From assembly GCA_027618835.1 (NCBI GenBank), contig JAQCHZ010000010.1, forward strand, positions 31,131 through 95,130: DNA of 64,000 nucleotides, written 5' to 3'. Both the position numbers and the translations under genes were made by a program. Source of the DNA: Chloroflexota bacterium (GTDB lineage: Bacteria > Chloroflexota > Dehalococcoidia > Lucifugimonadales > Lucifugimonadaceae). Position 1 is the stretch's first letter. The number at the start of each line of letters is the position of its first letter. The notes under the pieces are model-generated. The model saw only the letters and a list, made by a program, of their open reading frames with translations, was not told the DNA's origin and made no database searches. This document shows positions 9,140 to 18,416 of the stretch, piece by piece.

Positions 9140-9604
9140 CTAGCTAAGTAGCTGTTTCGCGTACTTCAGTTCCATCTCTGCAAGCTTGTCTACACGGCGT
9201 CTGAAATCTGGATCAGTCGAAAACTCTGCAGCAATGAACGCGTCGAGAATTTCCTTAGCGACAGCGATTCCGATAATCCACGCACCCATGCAAATCAAGT
9301 TCACATCATCGTGTTCAACGCCCTGATGTGCGCAGTGCGTATCGTGAGTCAAAGCCGCGCGAATGCCAGGAACTTTATTACCGGCGATCGACGCCCCAAC
9401 GCCCGTGCCGCACACGAGAATGCCCCGTTCTGCGTCACCCGAAAGAATCGCAGAAGTAACCCGCTGAGCAATATCAGGGAAGTCGACCGGGTCTTCAGAG
9501 TGAGTTCCGTAATCTGTAACTTCGTGACCCTGTGATTTCAAATATTCGACTACTGGGACTTTCATAGAAAACCCGGCGTGATCGCCGCCAACTGCTAACT
9601 TCAT
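9140..9604 (-). CDS. rpiB: Ribose 5-phosphate isomerase B
   Basis: RpiB interconverts ribose 5-phosphate and ribulose 5-phosphate in the pentose phosphate pathway; relatives isomerise other aldose phosphates (LacAB, allose 6-phosphate). The 154-residue protein has GGDHAGFSMK at the N-terminus, the catalytic-cysteine loop GILVCGTGVGASIAGNK and the NLICMGAW segment. A strong AAGGAG sits 6 bases before the ATG. The gene is convergent with the MR/MLE cluster. Given that context a role in rare-sugar phosphate isomerisation is also possible. Confidence 0.93.
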   Translation of the reverse strand: MKLAVGGDHAGFSMKVPVVEYLKSQGHEVTDYGTHSEDPVDFPDIAQRVTSAILSGDAERGILVCGTGVGASIAGNKVPGIRAALTHDTHCAHQGVEHDDVNLICMGAWIIGIAVAKEILDAFIAAEFSTDPDFRRRVDKLAEMELKYAKQLLS

Positions 9605-9696
9605 TCCGATCTCCTTGTAACTCGCCCAATCAGTAAAGCAAAAAACTTATTGAGTCGCTTCGTCAACTCAAGTTGAAAGTTTTTACTGTGTAGAAC

Positions 9697-10203
9697 CTAT
9701 AAGTGCTGAAATAGCCCCGTCGGATCGGCCCACTCGTCAGGCACCCGAAGCGAAAGCACCGCCGCATCGCAAGTTAGCACTCCGTCATGCGAGAAGAAAT
9801 CGACCGCATGGCTAGTCTTCTTGTCCGTTTTCTCAATAATGCGTGCTCGTGCCGTAACCGGACCATCGATTCGAGTGGGCTTCCGGTAGTTCACCGTCAA
9901 TGAAGCCGTGGCGTACCAAATCGTATCGCCCTCACCCACCTCACGACCCTCAGTTCGGTACGCGTCCGCCATCGCCGAGCAAACGCAGTGGCAATCGATA
10001 ATCGAGGCAATCATTCCACCGTTCATCACGTCAGGCGGCATCGCTGCATGGTGAGGCTCAGGCTGAAAAACACACACCGAAACATCGCCATCCCAGTACG
10101 ATTTGATCTGGAGACCCTTATCGTTCCATGCCCCGCAGCCGTAACAATTATTGCCGTGCAGACCGTCCTGAATGTAAGTGCGTTCAAGTTCACTATGGCT
10201 CAT
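9697..10203 (-). CDS. PaaI-like hotdog thioesterase
   Basis: This 168-residue hotdog-fold protein probably hydrolyses an acyl-CoA thioester. The N-terminal CYGCG motif and a following lysine-glycine (KGLQIKSYWDG) are typical of this PaaI subgroup. The active-site helix region is MNGGMIASIIDCH. The frame is open up to 10383, but the start was set at the ATG at 10203 because GAGGAG lies at ideal distance before it and family similarity begins there; the longer version would also overlap the divergent MFS gene. The acyl substrate is unknown. Confidence 0.85.
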   Translation of the reverse strand: MSHSELERTYIQDGLHGNNCYGCGAWNDKGLQIKSYWDGDVSVCVFQPEPHHAAMPPDVMNGGMIASIIDCHCVCSAMADAYRTEGREVGEGDTIWYATASLTVNYRKPTRIDGPVTARARIIEKTDKKTSHAVDFFSHDGVLTCDAAVLSLRVPDEWADPTGLFQHL

Positions 10204-10362
10204 ACTGCTCCTCGAAACCAATTTTCTCTCGTGGCACGCTGCTAGTTGCAACAAACAATACCGTGCGGAATCGAACCGTGGGAGCACTTCGAACTTCCGC
10301 ACTCTCGACCACCAACCCAATCTTAAGAACATCTTTGACGATAGTCCGTACATCGAACCCGC

Positions 10363-11589
10363 ATGCTTCACTCTGAATCTCAATCGAATTCTAGGTCACG
10401 TGCCCTGATTCTCGTATCTCTCGCCACATTCTTTTCGCTATCAGTGTGGTTCTCGACCAACGCAATATCAGGTGCGCTCGAAGTTGAGAAATCGATCGAC
10501 GAATCCTCAATGGCGATCCTCACTATCACCGTTCAACTCGGCTTTGTCTTTGGCACTCTACTCATCGCCGTCACCAATTTGTCCGATCTAATAAACGCCC
10601 GAACCCTATTCGCCTATGCATCAGTGCTAGCGGCACTCGCCAACTTATTGGTAATTCCTTTCGATTCGACACCCTTATTGATCGCCGCTCGATTCGCAAC
10701 AGGTGCCTTTCTCGGCGGCGTTTACCCACCGGCGATGAAAGTCATCTCAGGCTGGTACACGAAGGGCAGAGGATTCGCGCTCGGAACAATGGTCGGTGCG
10801 CTCACCATCGGATCAGGATCCCCTCATCTGCTGAGATCTGTATTCTCCGAAAACTGGCAAGCAGTAATCATCGGAAGCTCGGTGCTTGCAATTTCCGGCG
10901 GGCTGATACTTAAATTCCTCGTGAAAGACGGTCCCCACGAAGTCAGAGGCGCTAAGTTCAACCCGAAGTATCTGATTGGTGCCATCTCACAACGGGGTCC
11001 TCGGTTGGCATTAACCGGATATTTGGGACACCAGTGGGAGCTCTACGCGATGTGGGCTTGGATCGGCAGCTTCATGCTCTATATCGTTGGCGAACAATCT
11101 CTCATCGGTGACCGCCTTGATCTTGCGAGTGCGCTTACGTTCCTCGTATTCGCAGTCGGGGCAATTGCGAGTTCGTACGCGGGAATATGGTCGGAGAAAA
11201 TCGGTCGAACTGCAGTGACCAGCATCGTCATGGTAATAAGTGGTGGAGTCGCGGTATTCATCGGATTCCTGCCTCCCGAAATGACTGTCCTGATAGTGAT
11301 ATTGGCGATGATCTGGGGCGCTTCAGTGATAGCCGACTCAGCCCAATTTTCGACTGCGATGACCGAACTAAGCGACCCAGCGTACAGAGGAACCATGCTG
11401 ACGTTTCAGACCGGAATCGGGTTCGCATTAACCGCGGTGTCGATATGGCTATTGCCGATAGTAAAAGACTCTTCAGGCTGGGGTTGGGCGTTCGCCATGC
11501 TCGCCCTCGGACCCGTCTTAGGAACCGCTGCGATGCTCCGATTACGTTCACTCCCTGAAGCAATGAATCTGGCGGCTGGAAAACGTTAG
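10363..11589 (+). CDS. MFS transporter
   Basis: This 408-residue membrane protein has about twelve hydrophobic segments and a major-facilitator layout. SVWFSTNAISG in TM1 and the RFATGAFLGGVYPPAMKVISGWY stretch around TM4 are typical of the MFS_1/nitrate-sugar branch. It is transcribed divergently from the thioesterase with 160 bp between. The direction of transport and substrate are not visible; a small organic anion or metabolite is likely given neighbouring catabolic genes. Confidence 0.88.
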   Translation: MLHSESQSNSRSRALILVSLATFFSLSVWFSTNAISGALEVEKSIDESSMAILTITVQLGFVFGTLLIAVTNLSDLINARTLFAYASVLAALANLLVIPFDSTPLLIAARFATGAFLGGVYPPAMKVISGWYTKGRGFALGTMVGALTIGSGSPHLLRSVFSENWQAVIIGSSVLAISGGLILKFLVKDGPHEVRGAKFNPKYLIGAISQRGPRLALTGYLGHQWELYAMWAWIGSFMLYIVGEQSLIGDRLDLASALTFLVFAVGAIASSYAGIWSEKIGRTAVTSIVMVISGGVAVFIGFLPPEMTVLIVILAMIWGASVIADSAQFSTAMTELSDPAYRGTMLTFQTGIGFALTAVSIWLLPIVKDSSGWGWAFAMLALGPVLGTAAMLRLRSLPEAMNLAAGKR

Positions 11590-11824
11590 TAATTTGCTAT
11601 ATCGAGTCGTATCGATTGGCAAATTCAAGTTAGATAATAGCGTTACAGCTCGCAAATGCATCCTGCGGCGCGAATGCCATCCTGAGGCAGCTCGCCCTGA
11701 TGGAAACCGGGAAAGGATCGCATGCAAAGAATCAACTATCGACCTCATCACAAGGGCAACCGGAAATTACCATTATCATCTCGGAACGAGACGGTTCTTG
11801 GATTAGAACGGAAATATCTCGGAT
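11590..11824. other. Intergenic region with degraded repeats
   Basis: The 235 bases contain degraded CATCCTGAGG-type repeat pieces near 11660-11695. No gene or clear promoter is recognised before the aldo/keto reductase reading frame. Confidence 0.4.
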
Positions 11825-12748
11825 ATGGAAATTACTCAACCAGTAAAAAATCAGCTTGGCAACACCGGCTTGCAGGTGACGCGACTCGGCTACGGTGCGA
11901 TGGAGATTCGGGGCGAGGGTGAAGGTCGGGCGGCCACTGCGAAACAGGCCGAAACGATACTCAACGCAGTGCTAGATGCTGGAATTAATTTTGTCGATAC
12001 CTCAATCGACTATGGCGATAGCGAGGAGCACATCGGAAAATTCATATCGCATAGGCGTGACGAATTCTTCTTAGCATCAAAATGTGGCTGCCAGTTCGAC
12101 GCTAAACCAGATGGCGGCGATGGCTGGAGCCCGCATAGTTTCGACCACGAAAACATCACCTCCGGAGTCTAGCAAAGTCTCCGCCGTATGAAGACCGAAT
12201 ACCTCGACATCGTTCAGTTCCACAAAAGCCCTACGATGCGTCAACTCGAAGAGCATGGTGCGCTCGATGCTCTGAAAGAACTACAGGAGCAGGGCAAGGT
12301 GCGTCACATCGGCGTATCTGGAAACTTTCCTGAAATGACAGAACAACTCGAGTCAGGTGAATTCGGTGTGTTGCAAATCCCGTACTCCGCGCTGCAAAGA
12401 GAGCACGAAGGAATCATTACTCAGTCGGCAGAACGCGGAGTCGGAACTATCATCCGAGGAGGGCTCGGACAAGGCGATCCCGACTTCTCAGGATCTGTAC
12501 GTCTAGACAAATGGGCAGCGTGGAACGGAGCGTCCTTAAATGATCTTCTTGAGGATGGGGAAAGCAGGACCGGATTCATGTTGCGGTTTACTCTTTCGCA
12601 CCCGGATGTCGACACAGTCATCGCGGGTACACAGAACCCGATGCACTTAGTGGAAAATGTTGCTTCAGCAGCCAGAGGGCCACTCAGTTCAGACGTATAT
12701 ACCGAAGCGAAGCGCAGACTGCTTGCGGCAGGACAGGGACCCGCATAG
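11825..12748 (+). pseudogene. Aldo/keto reductase interrupted by a single in-frame TAG
   Basis: Two open frames join in the same phase across a TAG at 12170-12172 (codon 116 of 308). The reading is ...ENITSGV-stop-QSLRRMKTEYLDIVQFHK..., where family members have a glutamate or similar, so one G-to-T change (GAG to TAG) explains it. Tetrad residues are D58, Y63 and K86 in the first part and the QFHK histidine in the second. The rest looks intact to the C-terminus, including the cofactor-proximal GTQNPMHL region. It is a very recent pseudogene, a sequencing error, or less likely a read-through site. NADPH-dependent carbonyl reduction would be the intact function. Confidence 0.85.
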
Positions 12749-12784
12749 GATTCCACGAAACGCCGAATTCATGGAAGAGGATAC

Positions 12785-13306
12785 GTGCAAGTAAATAATC
12801 ACACAGTCAATTATTTAAAAAAGTATTTTGGCATGCTTTTGTTCGTATCTCTAACGGTCATTGGGCTGGCGGCTTGCGGCTCGGATGATTCAACCGCCGA
12901 TAGCGTCTCGACTAACAATGACGGCGAAGAAGTTGCACCCGTTCTCCGAATCGACGAAACGTTCACGGTCGAAAACTTTGAAGATGCCGGATTCAAGCTG
13001 AGCAAAGAGTTTGATACCGAGACCGTTCCTTTGGCTACAAATGTCTACTACGGATTCGCCAGTCGCCGAGATATTGAGATCAGGAAGTACGCTTCGCACG
13101 CCGATGCAATGTCAGCAGGCGTTGAATCGGCGCTTGCGATACTCGGTCGCTCTCCAGCATCGAACTCAGCTGGCGGAATTATCACCTCGGGTAACAATCG
13201 CACCAGCTACCACGCCTATCTCGTAGCCGGGAACGTCGTTATGCTCTGCCAAACCGATATTTCAGCCTGTGAAGACCTCGTAAACGCCGCCCAAAGCGGC
13301 AGCTAG
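12785..13306 (+). CDS. Small lipoprotein of unknown function
   Basis: The 173-residue product starts at a GTG preceded by AGAGGA. A hydrophobic stretch (about 15-30) leads to the lipobox LAAC with C31, after which the sequence is Ser/Asp-rich, as usual for a lipid-anchored linker. The remaining domain (about 55-170) has a FTVENFEDAGFKL and YYGFASRRDIEIRKY pattern and two late cysteines (MLCQTDISAC) that could form a disulfide. No family is recognised. It follows the aldo/keto reductase by 36 bp and may share its transcript. Confidence 0.75.
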   Translation: MQVNNHTVNYLKKYFGMLLFVSLTVIGLAACGSDDSTADSVSTNNDGEEVAPVLRIDETFTVENFEDAGFKLSKEFDTETVPLATNVYYGFASRRDIEIRKYASHADAMSAGVESALAILGRSPASNSAGGIITSGNNRTSYHAYLVAGNVVMLCQTDISACEDLVNAAQSGS

Positions 13307-13804
13307 TTCTGGCTTGGTCGCCCGCTCGTGTCGTTCATAGCGGCAACTGTCATCCTGAATTCATTTCAGGATTTTTCTAACCCCTGCGATGTCATCGCGA
13401 TAATTCCTAACGCTGCAACAAACTGGGTAGATCCTGAAATGAATTCAGAATGACACCGTTAACGTTGTCGCCCACCACCTCTCGACCGAAGCGACAGCGA
13501 AGGGGAGAGACCTTCGGTGGGGATGGGCACGAGGCCATGTTGCGACATTGAATTGGCAGTAACCAACGATTGACTTCCCGAGTGCCGCCGAGGGATCTGG
13601 GGTGGTGTCGCGCTATTGATCGAACATCGTCAACGCAAAGCGACGCACCAACCCCGCACCAGATCCCTCGGTGGCACTCGGGAAATCGATTATTAGCGTT
13701 TGTAAAGCAAACCCAAACACAAAAAAGACTCGCCAAAAAACGGGTCTCTCTCTAAAAATTACGAACTGAATCAACCGTTCGCTATGTGGGCGTTCCGGTC
13801 GGAA
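13307..13804. repeat. Repeat-dense intergenic region with a long inverted repeat
   Basis: The 498 bases lack a gene. They hold two copies of the GTCATCCTGAATTCATTTCAGGAT palindrome in opposite orientation (13349-13373 and 13430-13454), one CTCGACCGAAGC...GAGAGACCTTCGG element (about 13484-13519), and a long inverted repeat. The arms of the last, CCCGAGTGCCnCCGAGGGAT plus CTGG, lie near 13570-13593 and 13659-13682 and differ at one position, with about 65 bases between. Confidence 0.7.
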
Positions 13805-14047
13805 CTAAGCTGCCTGGTTGTGGTCGTCATCTGAGTGTGAAAAGTTCACTACTCGTGCAGCCCGACCCAATCGAGCCTGCTTGGCGATGTGACCCCGAGA
13901 AACCATGTCGAAAAATGCGCCCTGAGCTCGTAGACCTTCAGGACATACAGTGCCCTCTTCACCAGCTCCTAGTACCAATCCCAATCCGCCTCGTGCTGGA
14001 ATGATCGTGTTACCGGTTGAAGTGTTCTTAATGCTGATGAGTGTCAT
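13805..14047 (-). CDS. Hypothetical protein (80 aa)
   Basis: The frame is open from 14077, but the ATG at 14047 is preferred because AAGGG lies 8 bases ahead of it. The product begins MTLISIKNTSTGNTIIPARG, has a glycine-rich turn (GLGLVLGAGEEGTV), a central CPEGLRAQGAFFDMVSRGHI helix and a His/Asp-rich end (SHSDDDHN). The beta-rich start with a 'LGAGEEGTV' turn recalls small phage structural proteins, but this is only a resemblance. It has no membrane segment. It lies upstream of no obvious partner. Confidence 0.45.
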   Translation of the reverse strand: MTLISIKNTSTGNTIIPARGGLGLVLGAGEEGTVCPEGLRAQGAFFDMVSRGHIAKQARLGRAARVVNFSHSDDDHNQAA

Positions 14048-14261
14048 TGTTTTGCCCTTATTGCGCTGAGACCCCAATTTGCCCTTGGGTCTCTATCAGT
14101 GTGTATTTGCCTGATGCCCACAACTTTAGGCTTCTGGCATGTGGGCGGATCCGGGCTAGCTACACAACGCGATTGTGAGTCAGCCCCCACAGAAATGAAC
14201 CACCCGGCTCACGGGCGTGAGCCATTACAAGTGCGATTCCAGTATTTTCAGTTGGTTCCGG

Positions 14262-17200
14262 CTATTGAGCGGCGGGGGCACCGCGACGACGTCTGCGATA
14301 CCTACCGGTGTTCCTACGCGACTTTGACGCCCCGTTCGCATATGCGGCAGGTCTATCCGGTAACGTGATTTCATCACGAGCGCTACCGTTCACGGATGTG
14401 TTGAACTTGCGAGCCTTTGTCGTACCTGCTGCCTTTGCGCTCGGCGTTATGCCATTCATCTCGGCCAAGTACTGACCCGTAGATGACTTCTTCACCGACG
14501 CCACGAACTCAGGCGTTCCTTCTGCGATGACTTGTCCACCACGTTCACCAGCCAGCGGGCCCATTTCCAGGATCCAATCGGCGTTCTTGATCAAATCGAG
14601 GTGATGTTCGATCAAAATGATCGAGTTCCCAGCGTCGACCAATCGGTGAAGCACAATCATCAACTTCGCAGCATCGTCGAACGAAAGACCAGTAGTCGGC
14701 TCATCGAGAATGTAAACCGTTTTACCGGTCGACCTCTTCGAAAGCTCCGAAGCAAGCTTGATTCGCTGTGCCTCACCACCCGAAAGTGTCGTCGCAGGCT
14801 GACCCAAATGCACGTAGCCAAGACCCACATCGGTCAACGTCTTCATCTTGTTGGAAATCGACGGAATATTCTCAAAGACGACTGCAGCTTCCGAAACCGT
14901 CATATCGAGTACTTCAGCGATCGACTTGCCCTTGAACTTAATCTCAAGCGCCTCTCGGTTGTATCTCGCACCCAAACAAATCTCGCAAGGAACCGTTACG
15001 TCCGGCAGGAACTGCATCTCGATCTGAACGTAACCAGCACCACTGCAAGCCTCGCAACGTCCGCCCTTCACATTGAACGAGAACCGGCCCGCCTTGTAGC
15101 CACGGGCTTTCGATTCAGGCATCGATGCGAAAATGTCTCGAATGTTCGTGAACACACCCGTGTATGTAGCCGGATTCGATCGTGGAGTTCGACCAATCGC
15201 CGACTGATCGATGTTAATCACCTTATCGACGTGTTCAAGCCCGAGCACTTCGTCGTGCTCTCCGGGTCGATCCTTCGAACGGTAGAAGTGCTGCGAGAGC
15301 TTCTTCGAGAGAATCTCGTTCACGAGTGTGCTCTTGCCCGATCCTGAAACACCCGTCACACAAGTCAACGTTCCAAGTGGAATCGCCACTGAAACGTTCT
15401 TCAGATTGTTCGCCCGCGCCCCGATAATGGCGATCTCGTTGCCGTTGCCTTTGCGACGTTTTTTCGGAACAGGAATAGATTTTCGGCCGCTCAGGTACGC
15501 ACCCGTCAGCGATTCTTCGCTTTCGAGAACAGCTTCGATAGGTCCTTCAACCACAACGTTACCGCCGAACTGACCCGCTCCCGGACCCATATCGACGATA
15601 TGGTCGGCGGCTCGCATTACAGCTTCATCGTGCTCGACGATCAGCACCGTGTTTCCAACATCACGCAAGTTCTGGAGCGTTCCGATTAGGCGATCGTTAT
15701 CAGCAGGGTGAAGTCCGACAGACGGCTCGTCACAGACGTACAAAACGCCCATCAAGCCCGATCCAATCTGCGTGGCGAGCCGAATGCGCTGACCTTCACC
15801 GCCCGAAAGCGTCGCAGCCGCACGGTTGAGTGTCAGATAGTCGAGTCCAACTCTCGATAGGAATCCCAGTCGTGCTTCGACTTCTTTTAATATTTGGGTT
15901 GCAATCGACTGCTCACGACTGCTCAGCGGATCTTCAGCGTCACCGTCGTGCTCGCCTTCACCGGGCCACACGCCCGTGCGACACGCCTCGACCCAACGAA
16001 GTGCATTCTCAACCGACTGACCCGTGACTTCCATCACGTTCATTCCGAGAACGGTCACTGCGAGAACTTCGGGCTTGAGTCGGGCACCGCCACAAGTAGC
16101 ACACGCTCTCTGCGTCATGTACCGAGCGATGTCCTCACGAACGGAGTCCGATTCGGTGTCGACGTGCCGTCGTTCCATATTCGGAATTACACCATCAAAC
16201 GCAGTATTCCAGCTGTAAACCTTGCCTTTTTGAGTCTGATGAGAGACTTCAAGCTTGCTCCCGGCTGTTCCATACAAAATCACGCTCAGGTGCTCAAGAT
16301 CCATCTCTCTAATCGGCATGTCCATCGAAAAACCAAAGTGTTGCGACAACGATTCGAGCGTTGAGTGATACCAAGGCGAGTTCGTGCCCGATAGCGCCCA
16401 CGGCGTAATCGCACCATTGTTCAAACTTAGGGATTGGTCCTGAATCACAAGATCAGGATCGACCTCCAACTTGAAGCCAAGCCCAGTGCAAGTTGGGCAA
16501 GCACCGAACGGCGTATTGAACGAAAAATTGCGTGGCTCAAGCTCGGCTATTGAAATATCGCAGTGAACACAGGCGAAGTGCTCTGAATAGACAACGTCCT
16601 CATCATCACCCTTTTTACCAGTGCCGAGCTTCGATGCGATCAGGTTCCCGCCTGCGAGGCGAAGCGCCGTTTCGACCGACTCTGTAAGCCGGCCTCGATC
16701 GGTGTCTTCTCGAACGATTATTCGATCAACCACCACTTCGATGTTGTGCCACTTCGTCTTGGCTAGCTTCAACTCCTCAGCGAGCTCACGCGTATCGCCA
16801 TCGATTCGTACCCGAACGAATCCATCACGTCGTGCCGTCTCAAACACCTGAACGTGCTCGCCCTTCATATGCGTAATCATCGGAGCGAGAATCTGCAGCC
16901 TCGTCCCCTCGTCCCATTTCAGAATCGAATCCACGATCTGCTGAATCGTTTGTCGTTGAACAGGACGTCCGCAGTTGTGACAATGTGGGCGACCCGCTCG
17001 CGAGAACAGTAATCGAAGATAATCGTAAATCTCGGTCACAGTTCCAACAGTCGAACGAGGGTTTTTCGAAACGCCTTTTTGGTCGATAGAAATCGAAGGA
17101 CTCAAACCCTCGATGTGATCGACGTCAGGCTTTTCCATTCGCCCAAGGAATTGCCGAGCGTACGCCGACAACGATTCCACGTATCGCCGTTGTCCTTCGG

Positions 17201-17345
17201 CGAATATCGTGTCGAACGCAAGACTGCTCTTGCCTGAACCTGAAACACCCGTAATCACAGTCAGCGTGTCACGAGGAATACTAATATTTATGTTCTTCAG
17301 GTTGTGTTCGCGGGCTCCGCGAATGACGATGTTAGAGTCGGTCAT
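14262..17345 (-). CDS. uvrA: Excinuclease ABC subunit A
   Basis: UvrA is the damage-sensing ATPase dimer of nucleotide excision repair. Both ABC modules are present: the first P-loop GVSGSGKSSLAFDT and LSGGEGQRIRLATQIG with DEPSVGLHP, the second GVSGSGKSTLVNE and LSGGEAQRIKLASELS with DEPTTGLSF. Zinc-binding cysteine pairs appear at CHNC, CVHC/CPTC and CEAC...CEIC. At 1027 residues it is longer than the usual 940-970 because of a C-terminal extension of about 60 residues that ends in a basic cluster (SKSRRNTGRYRRRRRG). The gene heads the repair block at 14-24 kb. Confidence 0.98.
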   Translation of the reverse strand: MTDSNIVIRGAREHNLKNINISIPRDTLTVITGVSGSGKSSLAFDTIFAEGQRRYVESLSAYARQFLGRMEKPDVDHIEGLSPSISIDQKGVSKNPRSTVGTVTEIYDYLRLLFSRAGRPHCHNCGRPVQRQTIQQIVDSILKWDEGTRLQILAPMITHMKGEHVQVFETARRDGFVRVRIDGDTRELAEELKLAKTKWHNIEVVVDRIIVREDTDRGRLTESVETALRLAGGNLIASKLGTGKKGDDEDVVYSEHFACVHCDISIAELEPRNFSFNTPFGACPTCTGLGFKLEVDPDLVIQDQSLSLNNGAITPWALSGTNSPWYHSTLESLSQHFGFSMDMPIREMDLEHLSVILYGTAGSKLEVSHQTQKGKVYSWNTAFDGVIPNMERRHVDTESDSVREDIARYMTQRACATCGGARLKPEVLAVTVLGMNVMEVTGQSVENALRWVEACRTGVWPGEGEHDGDAEDPLSSREQSIATQILKEVEARLGFLSRVGLDYLTLNRAAATLSGGEGQRIRLATQIGSGLMGVLYVCDEPSVGLHPADNDRLIGTLQNLRDVGNTVLIVEHDEAVMRAADHIVDMGPGAGQFGGNVVVEGPIEAVLESEESLTGAYLSGRKSIPVPKKRRKGNGNEIAIIGARANNLKNVSVAIPLGTLTCVTGVSGSGKSTLVNEILSKKLSQHFYRSKDRPGEHDEVLGLEHVDKVINIDQSAIGRTPRSNPATYTGVFTNIRDIFASMPESKARGYKAGRFSFNVKGGRCEACSGAGYVQIEMQFLPDVTVPCEICLGARYNREALEIKFKGKSIAEVLDMTVSEAAVVFENIPSISNKMKTLTDVGLGYVHLGQPATTLSGGEAQRIKLASELSKRSTGKTVYILDEPTTGLSFDDAAKLMIVLHRLVDAGNSIILIEHHLDLIKNADWILEMGPLAGERGGQVIAEGTPEFVASVKKSSTGQYLAEMNGITPSAKAAGTTKARKFNTSVNGSARDEITLPDRPAAYANGASKSRRNTGRYRRRRRGAPAAQ

Positions 17346-17522
17346 AGTTCAGGTGCCGAAGCACATCTTTCAACGGGCAGTTGCCAATAATTACGGAAAT
17401 TTGAGAACGGTATTTGGACGATTCACTTACTTGCGCCCAACGTTCAACAAGCGTTACACCGCTAGTTCAGAATCAGTTCAAACGAGTGTAACAACTCGAT
17501 GCAAGTTTTCTGACCGCCGATG

Positions 17523-18344
17523 TCAATCGCTCGAACTATCGCTCATGGTTCGTCCAATTCCGTTCGCGCGACCCGGTCGAGTACGAACTTCGTCCATGAA
17601 CGCCTCTGATCGCAATCCACGATCGAGAACATGATGAATCTGCGCCCTCAAAATCCGAGAAAGCTGCCTATTCTCGTCTTCGCGGGGCTTCATCGCAGTC
17701 GCCTGCACGACGTCGGCACGAGACAAAAACCTGAGCAACTTGATCGTGTTCAAACTTGCCGGTAGTAACGCCGTTTCGCCAACCGGGCGTGACTCGCTAC
17801 TCACTATCCCGCCCCGATCAGCTGAGTACAAATGATTCGCAGGCTCAAGCTCAACGCCACTCTCAACACATCGTGAAAGCTCAGGAGCAAATCCGCTCAG
17901 CTGCAGCAAGCGCATTTCGTAGAAGTGAATCGCCATTTCTGGATTGTCACTTACTTCTAAAGTACTAAGCACATCGATAAGTAGCCTGAACAACGGCTGG
18001 TTAGCACCACTCTCGACCGAAAACTGCTCCGCCATTTCCGAAACGTACGAACCCCTCGAAAACCGATCAAGATCATCTCGAAGCCCACGGAATCCATTCA
18101 CAGTCGATACCTGGCTAAGCCCGTGCAGCGTTCGAGTCTCTCGAACGGAAACACTCACGTGCTTCAATAAATCGAGATGTCCGCCCATTTTCGATCCCGG
18201 CTTGCGTGCCGCCTTAGCAACGCCTCTGACTATCCCGTGAATCGGTGTCACCAGCGTAATAATCCGGTCGGCCTCGCCCAAGTTGCTCGTGCGAACAACC
18301 ACGCCATCAGTCGTATATGTAACCGGCCGCCGCTTCGAAGTCAT
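17523..18344 (-). CDS. recO: DNA repair protein RecO
   Basis: RecO anneals SSB-coated single strands and, with RecR, loads RecA at gaps. The 273-residue product has the N-terminal OB-fold pattern TTDGVVVRTSNLGEADRIITLVTP, then GIVRGVAKAARKPGSKMGG and the central helical YVSEMAEQF segment. The C-terminal part contains a single cysteine (SRCVESG) where many homologues have a CxxC zinc site, so zinc is probably not bound. uvrA lies 177 bp downstream on the same strand, and recR is further upstream in the same direction. Confidence 0.92.
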   Translation of the reverse strand: MTSKRRPVTYTTDGVVVRTSNLGEADRIITLVTPIHGIVRGVAKAARKPGSKMGGHLDLLKHVSVSVRETRTLHGLSQVSTVNGFRGLRDDLDRFSRGSYVSEMAEQFSVESGANQPLFRLLIDVLSTLEVSDNPEMAIHFYEMRLLQLSGFAPELSRCVESGVELEPANHLYSADRGGIVSSESRPVGETALLPASLNTIKLLRFLSRADVVQATAMKPREDENRQLSRILRAQIHHVLDRGLRSEAFMDEVRTRPGRANGIGRTMSDSSSD

Positions 18345-18416
18345 AGTTGGCTAATCATATGGGTTTGCCGACCATATCTGAGCTAGGTTCGTTGTTCATC
18401 CGTTAACAAAAATCGA

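Noticed and set aside
12170..12172. TAG in the aldo/keto reductase as pyrrolysine or programmed read-through
   Set aside because: A single-base change from GAG explains it, the position is not catalytic, and other genes here end normally in TAG.
13570..13682. Inverted repeat as the ends of an insertion sequence
   Set aside because: Only about 65 bases lie between the arms, with no transposase, and half-copies of the same arm occur elsewhere (about 520 and 62635), so it is a dispersed palindromic repeat.
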